Shown: piece by piece, positions 52,980 through 61,879 of the stretch | How positions within the stretch are numbered: the first letter of the stretch is position 1 | Layout of the letters: every line of letters starts with the position of its first letter | Assembly (NCBI RefSeq): GCF_018129405.1 | Contig: NZ_JAFCLP010000004.1 | Coordinates: 62,001 to 126,000 of the forward strand | Reading direction: 5' to 3' | Source of the DNA: Bradyrhizobium iriomotense | GTDB lineage: Bacteria; Pseudomonadota; Alphaproteobacteria; Rhizobiales; Xanthobacteraceae | Length of the DNA stretch: 64,000 bases | The notes under the pieces: model-generated | What the model saw: the letters and a program-made list of their open reading frames with translations, nothing else | Databases searched by the model: none | What the model was told of the DNA's origin: nothing | Program-made: the position numbers and the translations under genes

Positions 52980-53429
52980 CGTTTTTACGCCGACGTCCTC
53001 GCTCAGCATCGCGATCGAGGCGAGTGCGGTTGCCGTATGCTTCTCCACGCCGTTGCTGACGCAGAACACGTCGGCGGCGACCACCGAGACCTGGCGGCCC
53101 GGCTTGATCACCCTGGCACGGCAGATCAGCTTCTCGCCGACCGCGGGCGACAACAGGTTGAGCTTGTATTCCGCCGTCAGCGCCGGCTGGCCGCGCGAGG
53201 TGGCCGCCGCGATCGTCGTCGCATTGTCGACCAGGAAGGCGGTGACGCCGCCGTGGAAGAAGCCGTGCTGCTGCAACAGCTCCGGCCGCCGCTCCACGGC
53301 GATGGTGCAGGTGCCGCGCGACAAGTCCGACAGCTCGGCGCCGACCAGGTTCATAAAGCCCTGCCGGCCGACATTGGCGTGGATGCGCGCAGCGATCGGC
53401 TCGAAGTCGGGATCTGCTTCGGTTCGCAT
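52962..53429 (-). CDS. PaaI-type hotdog-fold thioesterase
   Basis: A 155-residue hotdog-fold protein with the family motif HGFFHGGVTAFLVDNAT (about 55-71) and a second half ending VVAADVFCVSNGVEKHTATALAS. It should hydrolyse an acyl- or aryl-CoA thioester in the cytoplasm as a multimer. Its stop codon lies in the loop of a terminator. The TetR gene ends 14 bases upstream in the same direction, so the two probably form one operon. Substrate unknown. Confidence 0.85.
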   Translation of the reverse strand: MRTEADPDFEPIAARIHANVGRQGFMNLVGAELSDLSRGTCTIAVERRPELLQQHGFFHGGVTAFLVDNATTIAAATSRGQPALTAEYKLNLLSPAVGEKLICRARVIKPGRQVSVVAADVFCVSNGVEKHTATALASIAMLSEDVGVKTKSPAA

Positions 53430-53443
53430 GAGGCCTCTCCTTA

Positions 53444-54037
53444 TTACTTGTTGATGCGATCGGGCGGGCGCAGCGCGCGGTTGGCGCAGGCAATCAGCAT
53501 GTCGGCTTCACTGCGCGGATCGGCGCGATCACGCCCCGACAGGAAGGCGCGGCAGAAAATCTGTGCCGGGCCGATCAGCTGGCTGACGAACATCACCGGC
53601 GTCATCGGCAGGAGCTCGCCATCCGCAACCAGCGGCGCGCGCCAGCGCTCGATGCCTTCGGCAAGCCGCGCATTCTGCGCGCGCTGGGCATCGCGGACGT
53701 CCTCGCTCCATTCGCTGCGGGAGATCTCGAAGAGATAGCGCGCCTCGCGCCGGCTCGAGACGACCCAGTCGAGATGAGCCCGGATCAGGCGGTCGATGCC
53801 CTGCTCGGCATCGGGAACGGGGTCGAGCGCGGCCAGCACCGCGGCGTGATAGTGCCTGAGCACCTCGAGGAACAGCGCACCCGCCAATTCCTTCTTCGAG
53901 CCGAAGACATGAAAGAAGCTGCCGTTGGAGGCGCGCGCTTTGGTGCGGATCGCCGCCACCGTTGCAGCTTCGAAGCCGACGCGGTCGAACACGACAAGCC
54001 CGGCTGCCAATAGGTCGTCACGCACGCTCGCCGTCAT
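53444..54037 (-). CDS. TetR/AcrR family regulator of the thioesterase
   Basis: A 197-residue repressor. The helix-turn-helix lies at about 6-52 (DLLAAGLVVFDRVGFEAATVAAIRTKARASNGSFFHVFGSKKEL), the ligand domain follows. Upstream a perfect 7-3-7 inverted repeat CTAGAGT-GTT-ACTCTAG (54047-54063) sits 10 bases before the start codon, the likely operator for itself and the thioesterase. Confidence 0.85.
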   Translation of the reverse strand: MTASVRDDLLAAGLVVFDRVGFEAATVAAIRTKARASNGSFFHVFGSKKELAGALFLEVLRHYHAAVLAALDPVPDAEQGIDRLIRAHLDWVVSSRREARYLFEISRSEWSEDVRDAQRAQNARLAEGIERWRAPLVADGELLPMTPVMFVSQLIGPAQIFCRAFLSGRDRADPRSEADMLIACANRALRPPDRINK

Positions 54038-54046
54038 TCGAGCCTC

Positions 54047-54063
54047 CTAGAGTGTTACTCTAG
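54047..54063 (-). promoter_or_regulatory. TetR operator palindrome
   Basis: CTAGAGT (54047-54053), GTT and ACTCTAG (54057-54063) form a perfect inverted repeat just upstream of the TetR start codon. It overlaps the ribosome-binding region and would block transcription or early elongation. Confidence 0.65.
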
Positions 54064-54092
54064 AGTATTGCTCCAATTGCAGTCAATACGAC

Positions 54093-54120
54093 GCGAAGGC
54101 CGCGATGACGCGGCCTTCGC
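54093..54120. terminator. Hairpin after the cytochrome-c-like gene
   Basis: A 12-bp perfect stem, GCGAAGGCCGCG (54093-54104) with CGCGGCCTTCGC (54109-54120), around an ATGA loop. No clear T-run follows on either strand, so it may work with Rho or protect a 3' end. Confidence 0.5.
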
Positions 54121-54141
54121 AACTCGATCGGAAAATGGGGC

Positions 54142-55110
54142 TTACCGCGAGATCGGCGGGGCCGGCGGGCCCGAGGATTCCGCCGGCGGCGGGGCCGCAG
54201 CGGTCGCGGGCGCCGACTCCTGCGGCTTGGCCGCCGGTTCGGAGCTTGCGGCAGGCGGGGCCTGCTTGGGAGCCGCCTCTTCCGCCGCCTTGGGCGCGGC
54301 CGGCTCAACGGGCTTTGCGGCGGCCGGCGGAGCCGGCGTCACCTGCGGCACCGGATCGGGCCGCAGCGCCGGAGCTTCGCTGCCGCGCGGCTCGACCTTG
54401 GCGGTATCGGGCTTGGCTTCGGCGGGCTTCTCGGACGGCTTGATTTCTGACTTGGCTTCACCGGAGTCCACCTTCGCGGTCTCGGGCTTCGACTCCGCCT
54501 TCGGCTCGCTCTTCTTGTCCTCAGTGGCCGGCGCGGCGGCGTCGACCTTCGGCGCGTCTTCGGTCTCGGGCTTGCCGCGACGCTTGCCCTTGCGTCCCTC
54601 TGGCGCCGGCTGGCCCTCGGGCTTTGCGCCTTCCTCAGCCGGCCGCGCGGCACGCTTCTGGCGACCCTCGGCAGGCGGAGCTGCGCCCTCGCCCTCCGGC
54701 TTGGCGGCCTCCTGGGAGCGCTGACGGCGGCCCTGATGTTCGGGCGCCTGACCGGGCGCGGTTGCGGCTTCCTTCTCCTTGGCGCCGTCCTTCTTGCCGT
54801 CCTTGGCCTGGTAGCGGGTGTCGGTGGCGCCGTTGGAGACGAGATAGGAGGCGAGGATGCCCGCCATGTCCGAGCTCGTGGTGTAGTGCTGGCGCAGGAA
54901 GGCCGGCAGCGAGCCCGGCGCCACGGACTTCAGCAGCCCGCGGGGGCTCTTGTGGCAGGCATTGCAGGTCTGCGCGAAGAGCTGGGACGGGGTCTTGCCG
55001 GCCTCGAGGTTCGTCGCCTGCGCAAAGACGGCATCGGTCGCGCCGAAGCCAATCAGAAGCAATACCGTCGCGAGGCTGAGCGCTCGGCTCGACATTCCCA
55101 TCATCTCCAT
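54142..55110 (-). CDS. Cytochrome-c-like protein with a long low-complexity tail
   Basis: A 322-residue exported protein from ATG 55108-55110 (an earlier in-frame ATG and the next Met codons are also possible). A signal peptide ending AVFAQ is followed by one heme motif, CNACHK, near 48 and a short cytochrome-like domain (to about 98, with SDMAGILASYLVSNG as a possible Met ligand region). The remaining 220 residues are Ala/Pro/Lys/Glu-rich with EKPAEAKPDTAKVEP-like repeats and no hydrophobic core. The tail probably spans the envelope or binds peptidoglycan by charge; that is speculation. Confidence 0.7.
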   Translation of the reverse strand: MEMMGMSSRALSLATVLLLIGFGATDAVFAQATNLEAGKTPSQLFAQTCNACHKSPRGLLKSVAPGSLPAFLRQHYTTSSDMAGILASYLVSNGATDTRYQAKDGKKDGAKEKEAATAPGQAPEHQGRRQRSQEAAKPEGEGAAPPAEGRQKRAARPAEEGAKPEGQPAPEGRKGKRRGKPETEDAPKVDAAAPATEDKKSEPKAESKPETAKVDSGEAKSEIKPSEKPAEAKPDTAKVEPRGSEAPALRPDPVPQVTPAPPAAAKPVEPAAPKAAEEAAPKQAPPAASSEPAAKPQESAPATAAAPPPAESSGPPAPPISR

Positions 55111-55372
55111 TGATTTTCCGCGCACCCGGCAATCCGGCGCGCCGGCGGGTCACCTTTTAGCGGATTGAGCCGCGAATGGAAGCAGGCTCGGCGCGCAAGG
55201 TGTGGTTAAGCGCTTTTCGAATATCCGCATTGAACACAACGCAATAGCGGGGCCGGAACATCCTCCCTAAATTTAGATGCAAACGCATAGGAACCCGAGC
55301 GGGACCCTGAGCGTCAGATGTGAAGGCCGGGTTAGTCGCATCTCTTCGGGTTCGCTCGAGAGGAAGGTGTCG

Positions 55373-56623
55373 ATGGACCGATTGTTGCGTCGATTTCTGT
55401 CTCAGTTCATCCGCCGCGGCTCGATGACGGTGACCACGGCGGCGGGATCGAAGTTCACTGTCGGCGACGGCTCAGGCGAGCCGGTCGCAGTGCGCTTCAT
55501 CACTGCCGAGGCGGAGCGGAAGATCCTCGTCAATCCCGAGCTCGGGCTTGGCGAGGCCTATATGGACGGCGAGTTCGTGGTCGAACGCGGCACCATAGCT
55601 GATGCCCTCGCGATCCTGCTCGATCAACCCGACCTATTGCCGCAGTGGGCAAAGCCCTGGTGGCACCTGCGCTACCTGACGCGGCACCTCAAGCAATTCA
55701 ATCCGCGCTCGCGTTCCCGCGCCAACGTCGCCCATCACTACGACCTCGATGCGCGGCTCTATTCGCTCTTCCTCGACGCCGACAAGCAGTATAGCTGCGC
55801 CTATTTCGAGACGCCGGAGACGACCCTCGACGATGCGCAGCTCGCCAAGAAGCGCCACATCGCGGCAAAGCTGCTCATCAAGCGCGGCCAGCGCGTGCTC
55901 GACATCGGCTCGGGCTGGGGCGGACTCGGGCTCTATCTCGCCGAGATCGCAGGCGCCGACGTCACCGGCGTCACGCTGTCGACCGAGCAGCTGCAGATCG
56001 CCAATGCGCGCGCGGCCGAAAAGGGCCTGACGGGATCGGCGAGATTCCTGCTCCAGGACTATCGCGACATCGACGGGCCGTTCGACCGCATCGTCTCGGT
56101 CGGCATGTTCGAACATGTCGGGGCGAGGTTCTACGATGCCTACTTCCAGCGCTGCGCCGAACTGCTGAACGAGAACGGTGTCATGCTGCTGCACTCGATC
56201 GGCCGTTCGCAGGGGCCGGATTCGACCAATCCCTGGATCGCCAAATACATCTTCCCCGGCGGCTACATCCCAGCGGTGTCGGAGGTACTGCCGGCGATCG
56301 AGCGGGCCGGCCTTCTGGTCTGCGACATCGAGATCCTGCGCCTGCACTACGCCGAGACGCTGAAGGCCTGGCGGGAGCGCTTCATGGCCCGCCGCGAGGA
56401 GGCCGTGCAGCTCTACGACGAGCGCTTCGCGCTGATGTGGGAATTTTATCTGGCAGCCTGCGAGATGACGTTCCGCAAGCAGGCCATGATGAATTTCCAG
56501 ATCCAGCTCACCAAGCGTCAGGGCGTGGTGCCGATCACCCGTGACTACATCGCACGCAATGAATCCCGCCTGCGGGCCATCGAAGGCGGCGCCAAGACAA
56601 GGCTGAAGCTCGCAGGTGAATAG
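55373..56623 (+). CDS. cfa: Cyclopropane-fatty-acyl-phospholipid synthase
   Basis: A 416-residue SAM-dependent enzyme that converts membrane cis-unsaturated acyl chains to cyclopropane forms. An N-terminal domain (1-125) precedes the methyltransferase core with VLDIGSGWGGLGLYLAE near 182, VTGVTLSTEQ, and FDRIVSVGMFEHVG near 240. Bicarbonate-site residues are not checked. ATG 55373 has AGAGGAAGG upstream; the frame continues to 55277 but that part lacks coding character. It lies near the desaturase only loosely and is not in its operon. Confidence 0.92.
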   Translation: MDRLLRRFLSQFIRRGSMTVTTAAGSKFTVGDGSGEPVAVRFITAEAERKILVNPELGLGEAYMDGEFVVERGTIADALAILLDQPDLLPQWAKPWWHLRYLTRHLKQFNPRSRSRANVAHHYDLDARLYSLFLDADKQYSCAYFETPETTLDDAQLAKKRHIAAKLLIKRGQRVLDIGSGWGGLGLYLAEIAGADVTGVTLSTEQLQIANARAAEKGLTGSARFLLQDYRDIDGPFDRIVSVGMFEHVGARFYDAYFQRCAELLNENGVMLLHSIGRSQGPDSTNPWIAKYIFPGGYIPAVSEVLPAIERAGLLVCDIEILRLHYAETLKAWRERFMARREEAVQLYDERFALMWEFYLAACEMTFRKQAMMNFQIQLTKRQGVVPITRDYIARNESRLRAIEGGAKTRLKLAGE

Positions 56624-56626
56624 GTT

Positions 56627-56833
56627 CTAATGACGCAGCGTCGATATCGGGGATGAACGGAAAGAGGCCGTTAACGCCAATTGCGCCCGCAGTTCGACCA
56701 GGATCTCGGGGGCGACCGGCTGGCGGCGCACTTCGGGGCGCTCGGCGTGCTGCATGGCCGCGATCAGCCCGGACAGCCAAAGCCGGCTGCCTGCCTCGCT
56801 CCGCCAGATCTGCTGCTGCCGTTCTGGCCGCAT
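56627..56833 (-). CDS. Small hypothetical protein
   Basis: A 68-residue frame from ATG 56831-56833 with GAGG 6 bases upstream, reading MRPERQQQIWRSEAGSRLWL then EILVELRAQLALTASF. It is basic with plausible helices and ends 4 bases from the cfa stop on the opposite strand. Other frames over the same bases are Arg/Ala-biased, so this one is the best coding candidate, but no family is known. Confidence 0.45.
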   Translation of the reverse strand: MRPERQQQIWRSEAGSRLWLSGLIAAMQHAERPEVRRQPVAPEILVELRAQLALTASFRSSPISTLRH

Positions 56834-56968
56834 CGCTCGCCTCGTCTTCCCGTTTCGGGTTGGGACAATCCCCTGCCCGCCTGCCTGTTCCGGCCCTACC
56901 CCGAAAGAATCCGGGGGGATGTGATCTGTTTCACATAAGTCTGGTCGGGTCCGGCTTAGACCGTCGCC

Positions 56969-57088
56969 ATGAGCAAAGAGACCCAAACCTCATTCGACGT
57001 GCAGGACGACCTCCGCACCGATTACGCCCTGATCGTCACGGGCGTTGGGGCGGCGCTTGTTGCGCTGGTCTACCTCCTGCTGGTCTGA
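56969..57088 (+). CDS. 39-residue single-helix membrane protein
   Basis: A short frame from ATG 56969 reads MSKETQTSFDVQDDLRTDYA followed by LIVTGVGAALVALVYLLLV and TGA (57086-57088): a polar acidic N-terminus and one clean C-terminal membrane helix. It is too short for usual gene finders but has the form of a genuine small membrane protein, perhaps an accessory subunit. The 293 bases to dnaB hold nothing else I can name. Confidence 0.55.
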   Translation: MSKETQTSFDVQDDLRTDYALIVTGVGAALVALVYLLLV

Positions 57089-57381
57089 AGCCGAGCCGAA
57101 GGCGGCCAGTGCGCGACATTTCGCGCGCTTCCAGATAGGTCTGCGCGCCAATCCATAAGGTTCATGGTTTCGGGCTTTTTCCATGGCCAGGGCCTAGTCG
57201 CCATTTGGGGCGGGCGAGTTCCGCCGAAATCCGTCAAGCGCGGCGCATGCTGCGGCTGCTAATCATCCACCATTTTAACTGAGCGGTTGATAGCGGACAG
57301 CTTTCGCTTCCGCTTTGGCTTGAGGCGGCGCTTTATCCCGGCCCCGCATCTGCCCAAGAAAATTGCTAAGCACGTCCGACC

Positions 57382-58893
57382 ATGGCCCTCACTGATTCGA
57401 ACGTTCTCAAACTCGCGCCCGAGGCCGGAACTCCTGCCTATCGGAGTGCTCCGCATAATATCGAGGCGGAACAGAGCCTTCTGGGCGCCATCCTGGTCAA
57501 CAACGATGCCTTTTACCGCGTCTCCGACTTCCTGGAGGCGAAGCATTTCTTCGAGCCGCTGCACCAGACCATCTTCGAGACCGCCGGCAGCCTGATCCGG
57601 ATGGGCAAGATCGCCACGCCCGTCACACTGAAGACGTTCCTGCCCGCCGATACCGATGTCGGCGGCATGACCATCGGGCAATATCTGGCGCGGCTGGCGG
57701 CCGAAGCGACCACCATCATCAACGCCCAGGACTACGGCCGCACCATCTACGACCTTTCATTGCGGCGCGACCTGATCGGCATCGGCGAGGACATGGTCAA
57801 TGTCGCCTATGACGCGCCGGTCGACTTCCAGCCGCGGGCGCAGATCGAGGACGCTGAGCGCAAGCTCTACGAACTCGCCGAGTCCGGCCGTTATGACGGC
57901 GGCTTCCAGAAATTCTCGCAGGCGTTGGCGGTCGCCGTCGACCTCGCTGCAAAGGCGTTCCAGCGCGACGGAAAGCTGTCCGGCATCTCGACAGGCATGC
58001 GCGACCTCGACACCAAGATGGGCGGCCTGCAGCACTCCGACCTCATCATCGTGGCCGGACGCCCGGGCATGGGCAAGACGTCGCTGGCCACCAACATCGC
58101 CTACAACGTCGCCAAGGCCTATGTGCCGGAGCTGCAGGCCGACGGCACCATGAAGGCCGCCAATGGTGGTGTGATCGGTTTCTTCTCCTGCGAAATGTCG
58201 GCCGACCAGCTCGCCACGCGTATCGTGGCCGAACGCACCGGCGTCCCCTCCTCCCACATCCGCCGCGGCGGCATCTCGGAAGCCGATTTCGAGAAGATCC
58301 GGGAGGTCTCGATCGAGCTGCAATCGCTGCCTTTCTATGTCGACGCGACCGGTGGCCTGTCGATCGCGCAGCTGATGGCGCGCGCGCGCCGGCTCAAGCG
58401 CCAGAAGGGCCTCGATCTGCTGGTGATCGACTACATCCAGCTCTTGTCCGGCTCGGGCAAGCGCGCCAGCGACAGCCGCGTGCAGGAAATCACGGAGATC
58501 ACGACCAGCCTGAAGGCGCTCGCCAAGGAGCTCAACGTTCCCGTGATCGCGCTGTCCCAGCTCTCACGCCAGGTCGAATCCCGCGACGACAAGCGGCCGC
58601 AGCTCTCCGACTTGCGTGAGTCCGGATCAATCGAGCAGGACGCCGACGTCGTCCTGTTCGTTTACCGCGAGGAATATTACCTCGCGATGAAGGAGCCCCG
58701 CCCAGGCACGCCTGAACACGAGAAGTGGCAGCTCGACATGAGTCTTGCGCACGGAAAAGCCGAAGTCATCATCGGCAAGCAGCGTCACGGTCCGACAGGC
58801 ACCGTCGATTTGGCGTTCGAAGCCTCGGTCACGCGGTTCGGCGACCTCGCGCCTGACAGCCAGCTGCCGGCTCGCAGCGACAACGACTACTGA
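57382..58893 (+). CDS. dnaB: Replicative DNA helicase
   Basis: A 503-residue hexameric helicase. The N-terminal helical domain opens with PHNIEAEQSLLGAILVNNDAFYRV. The RecA-like C-domain has Walker A GRPGMGKTSLATN near 228, Walker B region LLVIDYIQLLSG near 352, and the DnaB motif SDLRESGSIEQDADVVLFVYREEYY. It unwinds DNA at the fork with ATP. Alanine racemase follows 40 bases on, as in many alphaproteobacteria. Confidence 0.96.
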   Translation: MALTDSNVLKLAPEAGTPAYRSAPHNIEAEQSLLGAILVNNDAFYRVSDFLEAKHFFEPLHQTIFETAGSLIRMGKIATPVTLKTFLPADTDVGGMTIGQYLARLAAEATTIINAQDYGRTIYDLSLRRDLIGIGEDMVNVAYDAPVDFQPRAQIEDAERKLYELAESGRYDGGFQKFSQALAVAVDLAAKAFQRDGKLSGISTGMRDLDTKMGGLQHSDLIIVAGRPGMGKTSLATNIAYNVAKAYVPELQADGTMKAANGGVIGFFSCEMSADQLATRIVAERTGVPSSHIRRGGISEADFEKIREVSIELQSLPFYVDATGGLSIAQLMARARRLKRQKGLDLLVIDYIQLLSGSGKRASDSRVQEITEITTSLKALAKELNVPVIALSQLSRQVESRDDKRPQLSDLRESGSIEQDADVVLFVYREEYYLAMKEPRPGTPEHEKWQLDMSLAHGKAEVIIGKQRHGPTGTVDLAFEASVTRFGDLAPDSQLPARSDNDY

Positions 58894-58933
58894 GTTCCTT
58901 GAACCAGACCCGCCTCTTGCGTAAAACGGCGCC

Positions 58934-60217
58934 ATGACAATGGCGTCCGACCCGAAAATGAACCTGCAATCCGGCCTTCTCTCCGCGGAGGCCAATCAGG
59001 CTGCCGCGCTCGCTGCCTATGGCGGTGTGCTCACCGTCGATCTCGACGCGATCATCGCCAATTGGCGCAAGCTCGAGAAGACGGCGGTGCCGGCCGAATG
59101 CTCGGCGGTGATCAAGGCCGACGCCTATGGCTGCGGGGCCGAGCAGGTCGCGCGCGCGCTGAGCAAGGCCGGCTGCAAGACCTTCTTCGTCGCCACCATC
59201 GAGGAAGCGCGCAAGGTGCGCGCGGCCGTGCCGGAACCCACGATCTACGTGCTCGGCGGCTACTTCCAAAACACCGGCGAGCATTACGCCCAGATCAACT
59301 GCCGGCCCGTGATCGGCGATCTCAACGAGCTCGCTGAATGGGACGTGTTCTGCCGCCGCACCGGCTGGAACGGCGGCGCCGCAATCCACATCGACACCGG
59401 CATGAACCGGCTCGGGCTGACGTTATCGGAAGCGCAGGCGATCATCCCCCGCATCAACGCCGGCGATCACGGCATCACGCTCGTCATGAGCCATCTGGTC
59501 TCGGCCGAGCAGCTCAACAGCCCCGTCAATGCCAAGCAGCTTGCTGCCTTCCGCGGCATTGCCAGCGAATTCTCAGGCGTGCCGGCAGCGCTCGCCAACT
59601 CGTCCGGCATCTTCCTGGGCGCGCCCTTCCAGTTCGACCTGGTGCGGCCAGGGGCTGCGCTCTACGGCGTCAATCCGACGCCGGAGGCCGACAATCCGAT
59701 GCAGCAGGTTGCCGATCTCAAGGCGCGCATCGTGCAGGTCCGCAATGTCGAGCGCGGCGAGACCGTCGGCTATGGCGGCACCTGGACCGCGCGGCGGCCG
59801 ACCAAGCTCGCGATCATCGCGGTTGGTTATGCCGACGGCTATTTCCGCGCCGCCAGCTCCAACGACGGCACGCGCGGCGCCGAGGTGATCGTCGCGGGCA
59901 AGCGCTGCCCGGTCGCGGGCCGCGTCTCCATGGACCTGATCGCGATCGACATCACCGATCTGCCGCCGAACGCCGCACGTCGCGGCCACATGGTGACGCT
60001 GCTCGGCGAAGGCATCACCGTCGACGAGCTCGCGCATCATTTCGGCACCATCGGCTACGAGGTGCTGACCAGCCTCGGCCACCGCTACGCCCGCGTCTAC
60101 AAGGGCGGCAACGTGGTCGAGCCGCTGGCAAAGCCGGCTCCGGCGGCGGCAGCCGAGCAGCCGCCCTCACCGCCGCCGATCGAGCAGCAGGCAGCCCCGC
60201 CGCCGCTGCCGGGCTAA
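58934..60217 (+). CDS. alr: Alanine racemase
   Basis: A 427-residue PLP enzyme supplying D-alanine for peptidoglycan. The PLP lysine is K61 in AVIKADAYGCG; the catalytic tyrosine is in GETVGYGGTW near 280. The last 45 residues are a Pro/Ala-rich tail (PSPPPIEQQAAPPPLPG) not part of the enzyme fold. ATG 58934 is the best start; two Met codons nearby are alternatives. It converges on the Cys-rich small protein 11 bases downstream. Confidence 0.93.
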   Translation: MTMASDPKMNLQSGLLSAEANQAAALAAYGGVLTVDLDAIIANWRKLEKTAVPAECSAVIKADAYGCGAEQVARALSKAGCKTFFVATIEEARKVRAAVPEPTIYVLGGYFQNTGEHYAQINCRPVIGDLNELAEWDVFCRRTGWNGGAAIHIDTGMNRLGLTLSEAQAIIPRINAGDHGITLVMSHLVSAEQLNSPVNAKQLAAFRGIASEFSGVPAALANSSGIFLGAPFQFDLVRPGAALYGVNPTPEADNPMQQVADLKARIVQVRNVERGETVGYGGTWTARRPTKLAIIAVGYADGYFRAASSNDGTRGAEVIVAGKRCPVAGRVSMDLIAIDITDLPPNAARRGHMVTLLGEGITVDELAHHFGTIGYEVLTSLGHRYARVYKGGNVVEPLAKPAPAAAAEQPPSPPPIEQQAAPPPLPG

Positions 60218-60228
60218 AAGACCGAGGC

Positions 60229-60447
60229 CTACTTCTTCCTTCTGCTGTCCAGCGCCGCCTTGCAGGTGGCGCTGAGCTGGTCGCGCTTTGCGTTGAGACA
60301 GGCGACGATGCCGCCGCCCGGCGCAATGCCGGCGCAGAATTTGTCGTAGTCCGCCTTGCACGCACCGCGCGTTTCGGCTGACTGTGCCGAAGTTGCCCCG
60401 GAGAACGCGACGACGAATGCAATAGCGGCAAAGCTCAACTTGGACAT
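60229..60447 (-). CDS. Small secreted cysteine-rich protein (GLG1-type repeat)
   Basis: A 72-residue exported protein. A signal peptide (MSKLSFAAIAFVVAFSGATSAQ) precedes a single cysteine repeat CKADYDKFCAGIAPGGGIVAC...CKAAL, which matches the Cys-rich Golgi-apparatus-protein-1-type repeat of small periplasmic proteins. The ATG at 60445-60447 has GGAGATACA upstream. Four cysteines in the periplasm imply two disulfides. Role unknown. Confidence 0.8.
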   Translation of the reverse strand: MSKLSFAAIAFVVAFSGATSAQSAETRGACKADYDKFCAGIAPGGGIVACLNAKRDQLSATCKAALDSRRKK

Positions 60448-60488
60448 TGTATCTCCGGAAGGCGGAAGGCGAGAGCCGGTAGCTCTAC

Positions 60489-61259
60489 ATGAAGATCGCG
60501 ACATTCAACATCAACAACGTCAACCGCCGCCTGCCCAATCTGTTGGCATGGCTGCGCGCGGCAAAGCCAGATGTCGTCGCACTTCAGGAGTTGAAGGCAA
60601 GTGATGGCGAATTTCCGGCCGCTGCCATCGAAAAGGCCGGCTACGGCGCGGTGTGGTGTGGACAAAGAACGTGGAACGGCGTCGCCATCCTCGCCCGCAA
60701 CGCCGAGCCGGTGCTCACCCGCGATCGCTTGCCGGGAAAGCCTGATGATCTCGAAGCACGCTATATCGAAGCCGCCGTGCGCGGCATCATCGTCACCAGC
60801 ATCTACTTGCCGAACGGCAATCCGCAGCCGGGACCGAAATTCGACTACAAGCTCGACTGGTTCGCGCGGCTCAAGCACCACGCGAAAACCTTCATCAAGC
60901 AGGACCTGCCCGTGGTGCTCGCCGGCGATTACAACGTCGCGCCTGACGAGATCGACATCTATCCGACGCGTTCATGGGACAAGGATGCACTGATCCAGCC
61001 GAAGAGCCGCGCGGCCTTTGCCTCGCTGGTCGAACAAGGCTGGTGCGATGCGATCCGCGCGCTGCATCCGGAGAAACGCATCTATACGTTCTGGGACTAC
61101 AAGCGAAACCGCTGGTCGCGCGATGCGGGCCTCAGGCTCGATCATCTCCTGCTCAGCCCTGCCCTCGTCTCGCGCCTCGCGAAAGCCGGTGTCGACAAGA
61201 ATGTTCGCGGCGAGGATGGCGCGAGCGATCATGCGCCGGCCTGGGTGGTGTTGCGGTGA
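60489..61259 (+). CDS. xth: Exodeoxyribonuclease III
   Basis: A 256-residue AP endonuclease/exonuclease of base-excision repair. Metal and catalytic residues are visible: MKIATFNINNVNRR with the active-site Asn, QELKASDGEFP with the metal Glu, LAGDYNVAPDEIDIY near 141 and GLRLDHLLLS with SDHAPAWVVLR at the end. The start ATG is 42 bases from the start of the divergent Cys-rich gene. Confidence 0.94.
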   Translation: MKIATFNINNVNRRLPNLLAWLRAAKPDVVALQELKASDGEFPAAAIEKAGYGAVWCGQRTWNGVAILARNAEPVLTRDRLPGKPDDLEARYIEAAVRGIIVTSIYLPNGNPQPGPKFDYKLDWFARLKHHAKTFIKQDLPVVLAGDYNVAPDEIDIYPTRSWDKDALIQPKSRAAFASLVEQGWCDAIRALHPEKRIYTFWDYKRNRWSRDAGLRLDHLLLSPALVSRLAKAGVDKNVRGEDGASDHAPAWVVLR

Positions 61260-61262
61260 CCC

Positions 61263-61631
61263 TCACCACAAATTCTTGCCGTCGATCATGTTCACCGGCA
61301 CCGCCTCGAGATCGAAATCGTCGAACAGGCGCGCGTTCACCGCGACCTTGGGATTGTCGAAATCGGGCTTGCCGCTCGACCAGTCCGGCGACTCCGAAAA
61401 GGTGCCGCAGCCGCAACTCGCGCAGAAATGATGTTTGACCGTGCGGCTGCCCCAGAGATAGGTCGAGACATTGTCCGCCGGCGACAACAGGCGAAACTGC
61501 GCCGGCGTGTAATAGGCCCACAACGCGCCGCGCTTGGCGCAGAGCGAACAGGTGCAGCGGGTCACGCTCGAAGGCGCCTCCGTCACCTCGAACACCGTCT
61601 CACCGCAATGACAGCTTGCCTCGATCGGCAT
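61263..61631 (-). CDS. GFA family (glutathione-dependent formaldehyde-activating type) protein
   Basis: A 122-residue zinc protein. Cys motifs CHCG (residues 7-10), CTCSLCAKRGALW and CASCGC match the Mss4-like GFA fold that binds two zinc ions. Members were named for formaldehyde-glutathione adduct formation, but most, as here, have no proven activity. It converges on xth with a 3-base gap. Confidence 0.85.
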   Translation of the reverse strand: MPIEASCHCGETVFEVTEAPSSVTRCTCSLCAKRGALWAYYTPAQFRLLSPADNVSTYLWGSRTVKHHFCASCGCGTFSESPDWSSGKPDFDNPKVAVNARLFDDFDLEAVPVNMIDGKNLW

Positions 61632-61749
61632 GACCCGCTCTCCCCATTTGTCAGGAGATGGTCGTAGCCGCCCGCTGCTGCCAACATGCTGTCAGCAGCA
61701 AGGCGCGCAGGGGTTGGCGGCGTCCGGGGCCGCCCAACAAAAAAGACGA

Positions 61750-61770
61750 AAAACAACCCCATGCACAGTA
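61750..61770. repeat. 21-bp dispersed repeat, copy 2
   Basis: Same 21-bp sequence as 10052-10072, ending ACAACCCCATGCACAGTA, in the gap between the GFA gene and the GntR regulator. The rest of 61632-61879 shows no gene. Confidence 0.7.
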
Positions 61771-61879
61771 GCCGGCCCTAATCGATTCAATGCCTTAGCA
61801 GACGCTTACTGAAGCCGCCTCGCCCCACTTCCCGGCCAGGGGCGCGAACCTCTTGACCTCAGCCGATTGGTTAGCATAC

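Noticed and set aside
56653-57138. 161-codon plus-strand frame after cfa
   Set aside because: Arg/Ala/Pro-rich shadow; it overlaps both the minus-strand candidate and the 39-residue membrane protein, which look more protein-like.
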